64,000 bases of DNA, taken from the NCBI RefSeq assembly GCF_029714205.1, contig NZ_CP121648.1, positions 3,180,001 through 3,244,000 of the forward strand, written 5' to 3'. Below the pieces are notes generated by a model. The model was not told where the DNA came from, did no database searches, and was given only the letters and a program-made list of their open reading frames with translations. Source of the DNA: Methylobacterium sp. CB376 (GTDB lineage Bacteria; Pseudomonadota; Alphaproteobacteria; Rhizobiales; Beijerinckiaceae). Shown here piece after piece: positions 9,075-17,802 of this stretch. Position numbers and translations under genes: made by a program. Position 1 is the stretch's first letter. Every line of letters begins with the position of its first letter.

Positions 9075-9989
9075 ATGAGCACAGGCACCCCGGTCACCGA
9101 AGCGGCCGAGCCCGCTGCGCCCGCCGGCGGCCCTGGCATGGTCCGGGAGGCCGGCCCTCTCGCCGCCTTCTGGCGTCGCCTGCGCGCGCGGCCGAGCGCC
9201 GTGATCGGGCTCGCCGTCGTGGTGGCGCTCATCGCCATGGCCGCGCTCGCCGACGTCGTCGCGCCCTACGATCCCACCGCCACCGACTGGGGCGCGGTAC
9301 GCGCCGCGCCGAGCCTCGCCCACCCGTTCGGCGGCGACGAGGTCGGGCGCGATGTGCTCTCGCGCATCATCTACGGGGCGCGCGCCTCGCTCGGGGCCGG
9401 CCTCGTCTCGGTGGGCCTGGCCGTGGCGCTCGGCCTGCCGATCGGCCTCGTCTCCGGATACGCGGGCGGCTGGGTCGATGCGGCGATCATGCGCGTCACC
9501 GACGCACTGCTCGCCATCCCGTTCCTGATCCTGGCGATCGCCCTCGCCGCGTTCCTGGGCCCGAGCCTCACCAACGCCATGCTGGCGATCGGATTGTCGG
9601 CCACCTCCACCTTCGTGCGTCTCACCCGTGCGCAGGCGCGAGCGGTGGCAGCCGAGGAGTTCGTGGAGGCGGCCCGCTCCGTGGGCAACCCAGCTTGGCG
9701 GATCGCGCTCGTGCACATCCTGCCCAACATCGTGCCGGCGATCCTCGTCCAGGCGACGCTCACCATCGCGGTGGCGATCATCGCCGAGGCCAGCCTCTCG
9801 TTCCTCGGCCTCGGCCAGCAGCCGCCCGAGCCGTCGTGGGGCGCCATGCTCAACGTCGCCAAGAACTTCATGGACCAGGCGCCCTGGATGGCGATCTGGC
9901 CGGGCCTCTCGATCTTCCTCGCGGTTCTGGCCTTCAACCTGCTTGGCGACGGCCTGCGCGACGCCCTCGACCCGAGGCAGCGCACATGA
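9075..9989 (+). CDS. Peptide ABC transporter permease, DppC type
   Basis: The product has 304 residues. It has the DppC/OppC N-terminal extension, a first span (AVIGLAVVVALIAMAALADV), the HPFGGDEVGRDVLSRIIYGAR signature and the EAA loop VEAARSVGNPAWRIALVHILP. The C-terminal segment LSFLGLGQQPPEPSWGAML is diagnostic of this family. Its stop codon overlaps the next ATPase start (ATGA at 9986-9989), so the two are translationally coupled. It pairs with the DppB-like permease 103 bp upstream. Confidence 0.93.
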   Translation: MSTGTPVTEAAEPAAPAGGPGMVREAGPLAAFWRRLRARPSAVIGLAVVVALIAMAALADVVAPYDPTATDWGAVRAAPSLAHPFGGDEVGRDVLSRIIYGARASLGAGLVSVGLAVALGLPIGLVSGYAGGWVDAAIMRVTDALLAIPFLILAIALAAFLGPSLTNAMLAIGLSATSTFVRLTRAQARAVAAEEFVEAARSVGNPAWRIALVHILPNIVPAILVQATLTIAVAIIAEASLSFLGLGQQPPEPSWGAMLNVAKNFMDQAPWMAIWPGLSIFLAVLAFNLLGDGLRDALDPRQRT

Positions 9990-11014
9990 CGGTTCCCAGG
10001 GGCGAGCCCCTCCTCGATGTGCGAGACCTGCGCGTGACGTTCGAGACCGAGAGCGGCACGGTCCATGCCGTCAACGGCGTCTCCTACGCGCTGAACGAGG
10101 GCGAGACGCTCGGCGTCGTCGGCGAGTCGGGCTCGGGCAAGAGCGTGCATGTCCTGGCCATGCTGGGCCTGATCCCACGGCCGCCCGGCCGGATCGTCGG
10201 CGGGCAGGTGCTGTTTCGCGGGAGCGACCTCCTTGCCCTGCCCGAGCGCGAGCTGCGCAAGTTCAGGGGCCGCGAGATCGGCTTCGTGTTCCAGGACCCG
10301 ATGAGCTCGCTCAACCCGGGCATGACGGTGGCCGCGCAGATCATCGAGCCCCTGCGCATCCATCTCGGCGTCGATCGCCGAGCGGCCCGGGCGCGGGCGC
10401 GCGAACTCCTCGACCTCGTGCGCATCCCGAACGCGATCGCCCGCCTCGACCAGTACCCGCACGAGCTCTCCGGCGGCCAGCGTCAGCGCGTGATGATCGC
10501 GATCGGGCTGGCCTGCCGCCCGAAGCTCCTCATCGCTGACGAGGCGACCACGGCTCTGGACGTGACCGTGCAGGCCGAGATCATCGCCCTGGTGCAGGAG
10601 CTGAAACGCGAACTCGGCATGGCGATGATCTGGATCACCCACGACCTCGGCGTAGTGGCCGGCATCAGCGACACCGTGCAGGTGATGTATGCCGGGCGCA
10701 TCCTGGAGCGAGGACCCGTGGACGACATCTTCCGCGATCCGCGCAATGCCTACACGCTGGGGCTGCTCCGCTCTTTGCCCGATCTCAGCGGCGGGCGTGC
10801 CGGGCGCCGCCGGCTGCAGCAGATCGACGGCAGCCCGCCCGATATGCGCCGCACGCCGCCGGGCGACCCGTTCGCCCCTCGCAACGCCTACGCCACCCCC
10901 CGCTGCCGCTCCGAGATGCCCCCGCTCGTCCAGGCCGAGGGCGCCGCGCCCGGCCATCTCGTAGCCGCCTGGTACGACCTGCCAGCGCGGCTCGCCGAGG
11001 AGCGCGCGCGATGA
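9986..11014 (+). CDS. Peptide ABC transporter ATP-binding protein, DppD type
   Basis: The product has 342 residues. Walker A is GESGSGKS (about residues 46-53), the ABC signature is LSGGQRQR and Walker B is LLIADEATTALD. The C-terminal extension includes the oligopeptide-transporter motif region (DPRNAYTLGLLRSLPDL... CRSEMPPL). The usual iron-sulfur cysteine cluster of some DppD proteins is reduced to a single Cys. The start ATG overlaps the permease stop and the stop overlaps the next start, so translation is coupled through the operon. It energises import by the DppBC-like channel. Confidence 0.93.
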   Translation: MTVPRGEPLLDVRDLRVTFETESGTVHAVNGVSYALNEGETLGVVGESGSGKSVHVLAMLGLIPRPPGRIVGGQVLFRGSDLLALPERELRKFRGREIGFVFQDPMSSLNPGMTVAAQIIEPLRIHLGVDRRAARARARELLDLVRIPNAIARLDQYPHELSGGQRQRVMIAIGLACRPKLLIADEATTALDVTVQAEIIALVQELKRELGMAMIWITHDLGVVAGISDTVQVMYAGRILERGPVDDIFRDPRNAYTLGLLRSLPDLSGGRAGRRRLQQIDGSPPDMRRTPPGDPFAPRNAYATPRCRSEMPPLVQAEGAAPGHLVAAWYDLPARLAEERAR

Positions 11015-11943
11015 CGGCCACGATGCCGCAGGCGGTGAGGCCCTCCTGCCCCGTCATCTCGGTGCGCAATCTCTCGAAGGCGTATCCCTTGCGGGCTTGG
11101 TGGGGCGGCAAGGCGAACGTGTTCCGAGCGGTGCACGACGTCAGCTTCGACATCGCGCCCGGCGAGACGCTCGGGCTCGTTGGTGAATCGGGCTCCGGCA
11201 AGTCCACGATCGGTCGGGCCGTGACCATGCTGAACCCGCCGACCTCCGGCACTGTCACCTTCGAGGGCACCGACCTCGCCAAGCTGGCGCCGCGGGCCAT
11301 GCGGCGCATGCGCAGCCGCATCCAGACAGTGTTCCAGGATCCTTACGCGGCGCTCAATCCGCGCATGAGCGTCGGTGCCTACGTGGCCGAAGCCTTCCGG
11401 CTGCACCGGCCGCACATGGGAGCGCCGGAGCGCCGCGCCGCCGTGGCCCACCTGTTCGAGCGCGTCGGCCTCGACCCAGCCTTCATGGGCCGCTTTCCTC
11501 ACCAGTTCTCGGGCGGCCAGCGCCAGCGCATCTGCATCGCCCGCGCGATTGCCCTGAACCCGAGTTTCATCGTCGCCGACGAGCCCATCGCCGCCCTGGA
11601 CGTGTCGATCCAGGCGCAGGTGGTGAACCTCCTGCAGGATCTGCAGGCGGATCTCGGGCTCTCGTACCTGTTCATCTCCCACGACCTGCGCATGGTGCGC
11701 TACCTCTGCCATCGCGTCGCGGTGCTCTGGCGCGGGCGCATCGTGGAGCTCGCCGAGAGCGACCAACTCTACGAGGACCCGCGTCACCCCTACACGCAGC
11801 GCCTGCTCTCGGCCGTCCCGCTGCCCGACCCGGTCGCCGAGCGGACCCGTCTTGCAGCCCTCGGCCCGGAGCCAGTAGGCGAGCGACAGCCGGGCGATCT
11901 GGTTGAGGTCGCCCCTGGACATTGGGTCGCGTCGGACGATTGA
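11011..11943 (+). CDS. Peptide ABC transporter ATP-binding protein, DppF type
   Basis: The product has 310 residues. Walker A is GESGSGKST, the Q-loop region is VFQDPYAALNPRMSV, the signature is FSGGQRQR and Walker B is FIVADEPIAALD. The N-terminus has the DppF-type insertion (YPLRAWWGGKANVFRAVHD), and DPRHPYTQRLLSAVPLPDP lies near the C-terminus. The start ATG overlaps the DppD stop (11011-11014). It is the last gene of the importer operon and forms the heterodimeric motor with the preceding ATPase. Confidence 0.93.
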   Translation: MTATMPQAVRPSCPVISVRNLSKAYPLRAWWGGKANVFRAVHDVSFDIAPGETLGLVGESGSGKSTIGRAVTMLNPPTSGTVTFEGTDLAKLAPRAMRRMRSRIQTVFQDPYAALNPRMSVGAYVAEAFRLHRPHMGAPERRAAVAHLFERVGLDPAFMGRFPHQFSGGQRQRICIARAIALNPSFIVADEPIAALDVSIQAQVVNLLQDLQADLGLSYLFISHDLRMVRYLCHRVAVLWRGRIVELAESDQLYEDPRHPYTQRLLSAVPLPDPVAERTRLAALGPEPVGERQPGDLVEVAPGHWVASDD

Positions 11944-12273
11944 AGCTCAGCGCCGGGATCATGGAACGGCCGTGACCTGCCCGGCGGAGCTTGCGCGCCG
12001 CCGTCCGCAGCCGCTCCGATGACGAACCTCCGACGACGCCCGCGTCCTGCGCGCGGAAGCGGGCGTGGAATGCGCCCGCGCACGCGCCCCGGAACGGGTC
12101 AGGAATTCGCGCCCCGCAGGCTCGGTTGAGCGCCACTTCCGGAACTTCGCCGACGGCCGCCGGAACGGCCGCGCGTCACCCGGGACCGGACATGTCGACG
12201 TCGATAATCGTCCCTCCGGTTTCCCTGCTGATTCGCGTCAGGGCAACGTATGGAACGAGGGCTCCTTACACCT

Positions 12274-12395
12274 CATACGCCATCCGGTTGATGGCTTCGC
12301 CATCTCCCCTTTCGGCCATGCGGATGTCGGCGTCGCTCAGGCGCCGCGCAGGCGCGCGATCCGGGATCCGCTGCGATCAAGCGGGTCCCGGATCA
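12274..12395 (-). repeat. Double-hairpin palindromic repeat, copy 2
   Basis: It lies in the 529-bp gap (11944-12472) between the importer operon and the convergent histidine kinase; nothing else was recognised there. Read on the minus strand it starts TGATCCGGGACCCGCTTGAT, has the conserved core GCGGCGCCTGAGCGACGCC and ends with a second hairpin whose arms carry ACATCCGCAT and CAACCGGATG. The core and right hairpin match copy 4 (57098-57206). The position near two gene 3' ends is compatible with a secondary role in transcript termination. Confidence 0.8.
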
Positions 12396-12472
12396 GGAAT
12401 AGCAATACGCTCTCTGAGCCTTCGCGCTCAGGTGCAAGCCTGTCGCCTGTATCTCACTGGCAGTCTGCTGCT

Positions 12473-15400
12473 TCACGACTTCCAACCTGCCGTCTTTGTC
12501 CGTCCGCGTCGCAGGACCTTGCGCAAGATGCGAGAGACTTGGTCGGCCGAGTAGGGCTTGTGCAGCAACTCGAAGCCGGTTGAGCTCTCCTGCGCCAGGA
12601 CGTGGCTGTAGCCGGAGGTCAGCACCACCGGCAGGTTCGGCAGCCGCCGCTCGAGGAGCCGCGCGAACGCGATCCCGCCCATGCCCGGCATGACCACGTC
12701 CGAGAACACCACGTCGAACCCCGTGCCGCCGACCCCGAGCCTCTCCAGCGCGTCCTCCGCGTTGACGGCCAAGGCCGTCTCGTAGCCCAGGTCCTCAAGG
12801 ATCTGGGTGGCGAAGCGCCCGACCTCGATGTTGTCCTCCACCACCAGCACCCGCTGGCCCGCTCCTCCGGGCTCGACCTGCGCCGTCTCACCGTCGTCCT
12901 CGGCCGGCGCCACGGGCTCGACCTCGGGCAGGTAGAGCGTGAAGGTCGTGCCCCGGCCCGGCACGCTCGCCACGTCGACATCGCCGCCCGACTGCTTGAC
13001 GAAGCCGAAGACCTGGGACAGGCCGAGCCCCGTGCCCTTGCCGATCTCCTTGGTGGTGAAGAACGGCTCGAACACGCGGGAGAGGACGGCCGGCGCGATG
13101 CCCGAACCGGTGTCGCTGAGCGAGACGGCCACGAACCGACCTGCCGCCCCGGCGTGCCCCCGTATGGGCGGGAGCGATACTCCGCATTCCAGGCGCAGCG
13201 TCAGCGTGCCCTCGCCGCCCATCGCGTCGCGGGCGTTCACCGCCATGTTGACCAGCGCCGTCTCGAACTGGCTCACGTCCACCCGCACGAAACACGGGTG
13301 GTCCGGCAGGTCGGTCATCACCCTGATGCGCGCGCCCGTCACCGTGTCCAGCAGCTCGGCCACGGCGCGGAGGCGCGCCCCGACGTCGAGCGTCTCCGGC
13401 TTGAGGGCCTGACGCCGGGCGAAGGCGAGGAGCTGGCCGGTGAGCTTGGCGGCCCGGTCCACCGTGTCCGAGACCGCGGTGAGATAGCGGACCCTGCGCT
13501 CCTCGGCGAGGTCCGGGCGGCGCAGGAAGTCGACCGACGAGCGGATGATGGTGAGCAGGTTGTTGAAGTCGTGTGCCACGCCCCCCGTGAGCTGCCCGAC
13601 CGCCTCCAGCTTCTGCGACTGGCGCAGCGCCTCCTCGGCTTGGCGCAGCGCCTCGGCCTGCCGCTTCTCGGCGGTGACGTCGCGCCCGTAGGCGTAGACG
13701 AGGTCGCTCTCGACCGACGTACGCCAGGAGATCAGGCGCGGGGTGCCGTCCTTGTGGCGGTAGCGGTTCTCGAAGTCGGTGAGGTCGTCGGCCGAGACTG
13801 CCTGCTCCAGGGCCGCCAGGGTGGCCTCGGCGTCATCGGGCCAGATGAATTCCAGGAAGCTGTGTCCCACCACCTCGGATGGGCTGTGCCCCAGGATGGC
13901 CTGCCAAGCCGGATTGACCGCGCGGAAGATGCCGTCGGCCCCGACCACGACCAGCAGGTCGCGGGAGTTGCGCCAGACCCGGTCGTGCTCGGCCGTCCGC
14001 TCGGCCACGCGCTGCTCCAGCACCTCGTTGAAGCGGACGAGGTCGGTCATCATCCGCTTCTGGTCGTCGATGTCGGTGCTCGTGCCCACCCAACGCACAA
14101 CCTTGCCGTCGCTCGCCAGAACCGGTTGTGCCCGGGCCAGGAACCAGCGGTAGACCCCGTCGGCCCGCCGCAGCCGATACTCGGACTGGTAACCGGAGCG
14201 GACGGCGACCGCCGCGTGCCACTCCTCGGCCACGCGCGAGCGGTCATCGGGATGGACGACCGCGTGCCAGCCGTCCCCGTCGAGGTCGCCGGGTCGCAGG
14301 CCCGCGTAGGCGTAGACGCGATCGTTGAACCAGTAGGCGGTCCCGGCCGAGTCGGTGGCCCACACGAAGTTCGGCAGCACCTGCGAGAGGACGCGGAACT
14401 GCTCCTCGCTGGCGCGCAGCGCCTCCTCGGCCTGCTTGCGCGCCGTGACGTCGATGGCCGTGCCGAGCACGCGCACGCAGCGCCCGCCCTCGAAGACGCC
14501 GCGACCCTTGGCGGCAACCCAGCGGACGACGCCGTCCTCCCTGCCCACCGTGCGGTACTCGACGTCGTAGAGCGCGCGCTTCGTCGGATCGAGCGCGGCG
14601 GCGAAGGCGGCACTCGTGACGTCCCGGTCCTCCGGGTGGAGGCCGGCATAGTAGTCGGCCATCGAGACCGGCACGTCCGGCGAGATCCCGAACATCGCCT
14701 TCACCCGCGCGGGCCAGAACAGGCTGTCGTTGACGACGTCCACGTCCCAGAGCCCGACCTCGGCCGCCTCGGTGGCGAGCCGCAGACGGGCCTCGCTCTC
14801 GCGCAGCCGCTCCTCCGTCCGCTTGCGGGCGGTGTCGTCGAGGAGCAACCCGTCCCAGACCACGACATCAGCAACGAGGCGCGGTGCGGAGATGATGCGG
14901 GTTTGGACGAGCGTGCCGTCGGGGCGGCGCATGGGCGCCTCGACATCGAAATCTGAGAGGTCGCGGATGGCGGCTCGCTCGGCCTCGGCGAGACGGCCGC
15001 GATGCTCGGGCAGGATCAGGTCGTAGGCCGCGGCCGGATCGGTGAGCACGGCTTCGGTCGTTACTCCGGTCATGCGCTCGAAGCCGCGCGAGAGGTACAG
15101 GAAACGCCGGCTGGAGCCATCCCGGGGCGTGGCGATCTGATAGACCGCACCACCCGGCAGGTGGTCGGTCACCGCCCTGAGGCGCGCCTCCGCCTCGCGC
15201 AGGCTGGCTTCCGCCCGCACCTGCCCCGTCGTCTCGGTGCAGGCGCAGAACATGCCGGCGACCCTGCCTTGCTCGTCGCGCACGGGCGAGTAGGAGAAGG
15301 TGAACCAGGTCTGCTCGTCGTAGCCGCGCCGGTTCATGGTCAGGAGCATGTTCTCCGACCACGTTGCCTCCCCGGCGAGCGCCTTGTCGATGAGCGGGGC

Positions 15401-15700
15401 GATGTCGGGCCAGATCTCCGGCCAGATCTCGTGAAAGCGCCGGCCGAGCGCGGCGGGGTGCTTGTCGCCGAGGATCTCCGCGTAAGCGTCGTTGTAGAGG
15501 AAGCCGAGCTCTGGCCCGAAGGCGACGAACATCGGGAAGCGCGAGCCCAGAATCAGGCTCACGGTCGCGCGCAGGGAGGGCGGCCAGGTCTCTGGCGGTC
15601 CGAGCGGCGAGCCGGACCAGTCGTGCGTGCGCATGCGCGCACTCATCCGCCCAGCTGCTGGGAGGAAGAGCGGGAACTGGAAAATGGTGTTCTCAGGCAT
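12473..15700 (-). CDS. Multi-PAS hybrid histidine kinase with C-terminal receiver domain
   Basis: The product has 1075 residues and no membrane segment, so it is a cytoplasmic sensor. About five PAS/PAC units follow each other (roughly residues 15-150, 165-295, 310-440, 450-575, 590-720). The catalytic core has the HisKA phospho-acceptor in GGVAHDFNNLL (His near 710), the N box NARDAMGG (about 822), G boxes SDTGSGIA and GKGTGLGLS, and a receiver domain with the acceptor Asp in VFSDVVMPGMGG (about 1001) and the Lys in HKPY. A GAGQRVLVVEDN linker joins kinase and receiver. The start at 15700 gives the typical N-terminus; a longer frame reaches 15967. No cognate regulator is adjacent. Confidence 0.9.
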   Translation of the reverse strand: MPENTIFQFPLFLPAAGRMSARMRTHDWSGSPLGPPETWPPSLRATVSLILGSRFPMFVAFGPELGFLYNDAYAEILGDKHPAALGRRFHEIWPEIWPDIAPLIDKALAGEATWSENMLLTMNRRGYDEQTWFTFSYSPVRDEQGRVAGMFCACTETTGQVRAEASLREAEARLRAVTDHLPGGAVYQIATPRDGSSRRFLYLSRGFERMTGVTTEAVLTDPAAAYDLILPEHRGRLAEAERAAIRDLSDFDVEAPMRRPDGTLVQTRIISAPRLVADVVVWDGLLLDDTARKRTEERLRESEARLRLATEAAEVGLWDVDVVNDSLFWPARVKAMFGISPDVPVSMADYYAGLHPEDRDVTSAAFAAALDPTKRALYDVEYRTVGREDGVVRWVAAKGRGVFEGGRCVRVLGTAIDVTARKQAEEALRASEEQFRVLSQVLPNFVWATDSAGTAYWFNDRVYAYAGLRPGDLDGDGWHAVVHPDDRSRVAEEWHAAVAVRSGYQSEYRLRRADGVYRWFLARAQPVLASDGKVVRWVGTSTDIDDQKRMMTDLVRFNEVLEQRVAERTAEHDRVWRNSRDLLVVVGADGIFRAVNPAWQAILGHSPSEVVGHSFLEFIWPDDAEATLAALEQAVSADDLTDFENRYRHKDGTPRLISWRTSVESDLVYAYGRDVTAEKRQAEALRQAEEALRQSQKLEAVGQLTGGVAHDFNNLLTIIRSSVDFLRRPDLAEERRVRYLTAVSDTVDRAAKLTGQLLAFARRQALKPETLDVGARLRAVAELLDTVTGARIRVMTDLPDHPCFVRVDVSQFETALVNMAVNARDAMGGEGTLTLRLECGVSLPPIRGHAGAAGRFVAVSLSDTGSGIAPAVLSRVFEPFFTTKEIGKGTGLGLSQVFGFVKQSGGDVDVASVPGRGTTFTLYLPEVEPVAPAEDDGETAQVEPGGAGQRVLVVEDNIEVGRFATQILEDLGYETALAVNAEDALERLGVGGTGFDVVFSDVVMPGMGGIAFARLLERRLPNLPVVLTSGYSHVLAQESSTGFELLHKPYSADQVSRILRKVLRRGRTKTAGWKS

Positions 15701-16352
15701 GAGACGCGAGCAGGCTCGACCTCTGGTGTGTGTTGCCGGCGTCCGGGAGGAGCATCGGTCCACGCTTCCACCTAGAGCGGCAGGCTTCGACGGCAGGTCC
15801 GGTGCCTTGACCAGCACCCCGGCCAAGACCCAGGCACCCTCGAAGGCGCCACGGCCTTCACGGCAATGCGCCACTGTCCTAAACAGACCACCGCACCGGT
15901 GCAGATCAACGCCGACGACCTCACGTTGAGGGGAGACGAAGGCCATGGACCGACAGCGCATTTTCATTTCAGCAATTTTTGCAACAGTGCTGACCTGAAG
16001 CGCTTTTGCTCAGACGCGCGGCTGCCAAGATTGGAGTGATGTGGCACGCAAATCCTGACGAAGAGAAAATCTTTGGTACCATGAAGATCTGCGACGCAGC
16101 CCACGGGTGCCGCGGCCGCCGCCCTCATCGGGGGGTGATCGCGAACCACCCGGCAGCGCTGATGCCTGCCGGGTTTCCCTTCGATCCTTCGAAGCCGTCA
16201 GGCCAAGCCTCTCAACGGTCTGGAGGTGCCAAATGGGAGGCTGATGGATCCACTTTGATTTCCTGACACGCAATCCTTGCAGCATTGCATCTCGGAAAAA
16301 CGGTCGTTTTTTTGGACAGTTCGGTCGCGAAGGATGTCGCCACAGCTTAGAA
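15701..16352. other. Gene-poor stretch upstream of the hybrid kinase
   Basis: This is 652 bp with only weak reading frames. It should hold the kinase promoter near 15700-15970. The remainder carries a terminator-like hairpin at 16148-16180 on the plus strand, and a short unsupported frame (from 16081) that would run through that hairpin. No gene is called here. Confidence 0.5.
16148..16180 (+). terminator. Rho-independent-type hairpin without an obvious upstream gene
   Basis: Arms ACCCGGCAG (16148-16156) and CTGCCGGGT (16166-16174) pair perfectly over nine bases around a nine-base loop. They are followed by a short pyrimidine-rich run (TTCCCTT). No plus-strand gene is evident upstream, so it could end a small RNA or a leader transcript. 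Confidence 0.5.
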
Positions 16353-16586
16353 TCAAGGTAAAAACTGCCGGACGATCAGCGCTTTGGTGTGAGGGATACC
16401 TCTGGAAAATACGATGTTTGTATCCGACTTGCTGGCATCTGAATTTGTGATTTCAATTCTGAAAAGATCATTTTCCATCGCATGATAGTCACCGCCCGCC
16501 GAGACATGATCCAGATATGCATCCGGCAAAGGCGACGAATTCACGGAATCAAAGGCAGAAATCTCATTTTCCTGTTCATCGCTCAT
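16353..16586 (-). CDS. Small peptide with double-glycine-type leader, RiPP/bacteriocin-precursor-like
   Basis: The product has 77 residues and I recognise no named family. The N-terminal half is acidic and Ser-rich (MSDEQENEISAF), then PDAYLDHVSAGG resembles the LxxVxGG end of double-glycine leader peptides. The last 43 residues (from DYHAMEND) would be the core and contain no cysteine. The start at 16586 is preferred because it gives a compact leader; the frame is open further upstream. It lies 43 bp downstream of another, clearer double-glycine peptide on the same strand, so the two probably share a transcript. The local base composition is AT-richer than average. No maturation enzyme or peptidase-type transporter is in the window. 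Confidence 0.45.
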   Translation of the reverse strand: MSDEQENEISAFDSVNSSPLPDAYLDHVSAGGDYHAMENDLFRIEITNSDASKSDTNIVFSRGIPHTKALIVRQFLP

Positions 16587-16629
16587 GTGAGTCGCCTGTG
16601 CCGGATGCGCGAGGAATTTTTGTTTCCCA

Positions 16630-16869
16630 TCAATGACCACAGGACACAACTTGAATGTGCGAAGGACAAACCTGTGTATTGAGATGCATCGTGACGGGCC
16701 CAGTCGCATTGCCGCAGTTGTTCACGAGGGAGCTCGCGCGACCGGGCGGGATGGGCTGCGGGTTCAACCCGCCGCTCACTCCTTCAAGATGCTCCTCAGA
16801 CAGTTCGTTGGAGCTCGGAGCGACGCGACTCTGATCGCGCCGCATCAACGTTTCCAAGAAGAAGCGCAT
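16630..16869 (-). CDS. Small double-glycine-leader peptide with Pro-rich, Cys-containing core
   Basis: The product has 79 residues from the ATG at 16869, which has a GAGAG ribosome-binding site; a second ATG lies at 16881. The segment NELSEEHLEGVSGG has the classic double-glycine leader pattern seen in class II bacteriocin and other RiPP precursors. The following LNPQPIPPGR is a motif I recall from small uncharacterised alphaproteobacterial peptides. The core has three cysteines (NNCGN, QVCPS, VSCGH). Processing by a C39-type peptidase at Gly-Gly is inferred only. IS debris lies immediately upstream, so the unit may have been cut from its biosynthetic partners. Confidence 0.5.
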   Translation of the reverse strand: MRFFLETLMRRDQSRVAPSSNELSEEHLEGVSGGLNPQPIPPGRASSLVNNCGNATGPVTMHLNTQVCPSHIQVVSCGH

Positions 16870-16929
16870 CGGGCTCTCCATTCACGTGCACTCGTGCGAG
16901 AATGCACATGAGACATAAGATTAACGAAT

Positions 16930-17115
16930 CTAGAAGAACTGTGCATTGCCGCACATGCCGCACACATTGCGCGCCCCTGCCGGCACCGGCACCTCGATGG
17001 TGTCGAGGAAGCGCAGCAACTCGCCGTGGCGGTGACGCTGCATGCCGCGGCCGATCACGGTGCCGTCCAGCACGGTGAGCGCGGCAAACAGCGCCGCGGT
17101 GCCGTGCCGGACGCA
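16930..17115 (-). pseudogene. IS630-family transposase fragment
   Basis: The frame encodes [20 protein letters not shown] then [15 protein letters not shown]. These match the central DDE region of IS630-type transposases, where similar residues precede the second catalytic Asp. It then degenerates and stops at 16930 after about 60 recognisable residues. Both ends are missing. The fragment is fused directly to an IS110 remnant on the same strand near 17115, so one insertion landed in, or recombined with, another. Confidence 0.6.
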
Positions 17116-17434
17116 GTGTCGGGCGGCGCACGGCTTCCGCCATGGCCTCGGCATCGGCCGCACCAGTTCTGCCACGCTTGACGTACGGCTTCACGGAGGC
17201 GAGTGGCATCAGCTTGACGGTGTGGCCGAGCTTGATCAGCGCGTGGGCCCAGTGATGGGCGGTGGCGCAGGCCTCCGTGCCGACCAAGCGCCGACCAAGC
17301 AGGGTGTGAGCTTGGCAAAGAAGGGCAGGACCCCGGCTCGCCGCAAAGGCCGGCGCGCGAGGACCTCGCCTCGCGCGCCGATGCCATGAACCTGGACGAC
17401 GTTCTTCGCCGGACCGAGGCCGATGGTGCTGACC
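17115..17434 (-). pseudogene. IS110-family transposase N-terminal fragment with frameshift
   Basis: Reading from about 17432, VSTIGLGPAKNVVQVHG and FFAKLTPCLVG match the start of IS110-type transposases. TEACATAHHWAHALIKLGHT and [20 protein letters not shown] follow in another frame. The shift is caused by a 10-bp duplication around 17280-17300 (cttggtcggc repeated). The RNase H-like N-terminal domain is therefore broken, and the C-terminal serine domain is absent, replaced by IS630 sequence. Confidence 0.7.
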
Positions 17435-17598
17435 TGTGCCAGGGACGGCTCCGGATGACGAGAACCGGCGGCCTTATCCCGGCACAGCGGTGCCGTGAGC
17501 AGGGCCGTCCACCCCGTCAGGCCCGGCCCGCGGCCCCGCGCGAGGCCTCCAGAACACTGTCCGGAGGCCCAGAGGGGCGTTCAGTCAGCGCCCGCGCC

Positions 17599-17802
17599 TC
17601 AGCCCTCAAGCAGGAACGAGATTTTCACGTTGACCCGGAACTGGGTCACCTTGTCGTTCTCCACGACGGCTTCGAACTCCTTGACCCAGACGGACTGGAT
17701 GCCGCGCAGCGTGCTGGATGCGCGCTCGACCGCTTGCTTGATCGCGTCTTCGTAGCCTTGAGGGGATTGAGCGGAGAGTTCGAGGAACTTCACCACCGAC
17801 AT
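17599..17802 (-). CDS. Dodecin family flavin-binding protein
   Basis: The product has 67 residues, the usual dodecin length. The sequence MSVVKFLELSAQSPQGYEDA shows the first strand and the SxxSW/Y-type helix start. The helix AIKQAVERASSTLRGIQSVW includes the tryptophan that stacks on the flavin. VKEFEAVVENDKVTQFRVNV gives the last two strands. Dodecins assemble into hollow dodecamers that store or buffer riboflavin, FMN or FAD. The ATG is preceded by a good ribosome-binding site (GGGAGG). It stands alone next to IS debris. Confidence 0.9.
   Translation of the reverse strand: MSVVKFLELSAQSPQGYEDAIKQAVERASSTLRGIQSVWVKEFEAVVENDKVTQFRVNVKISFLLEG

Noticed and set aside
12602..14956. A 784-residue plus-strand frame opposite the hybrid kinase
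   Set aside because: It is the antisense shadow of the PAS/kinase gene and shows no domain or ribosome-binding site.
16006..16266. An 86-residue plus-strand reading frame
   Set aside because: It passes through a strong terminator-like hairpin and has no ribosome-binding site or motif.
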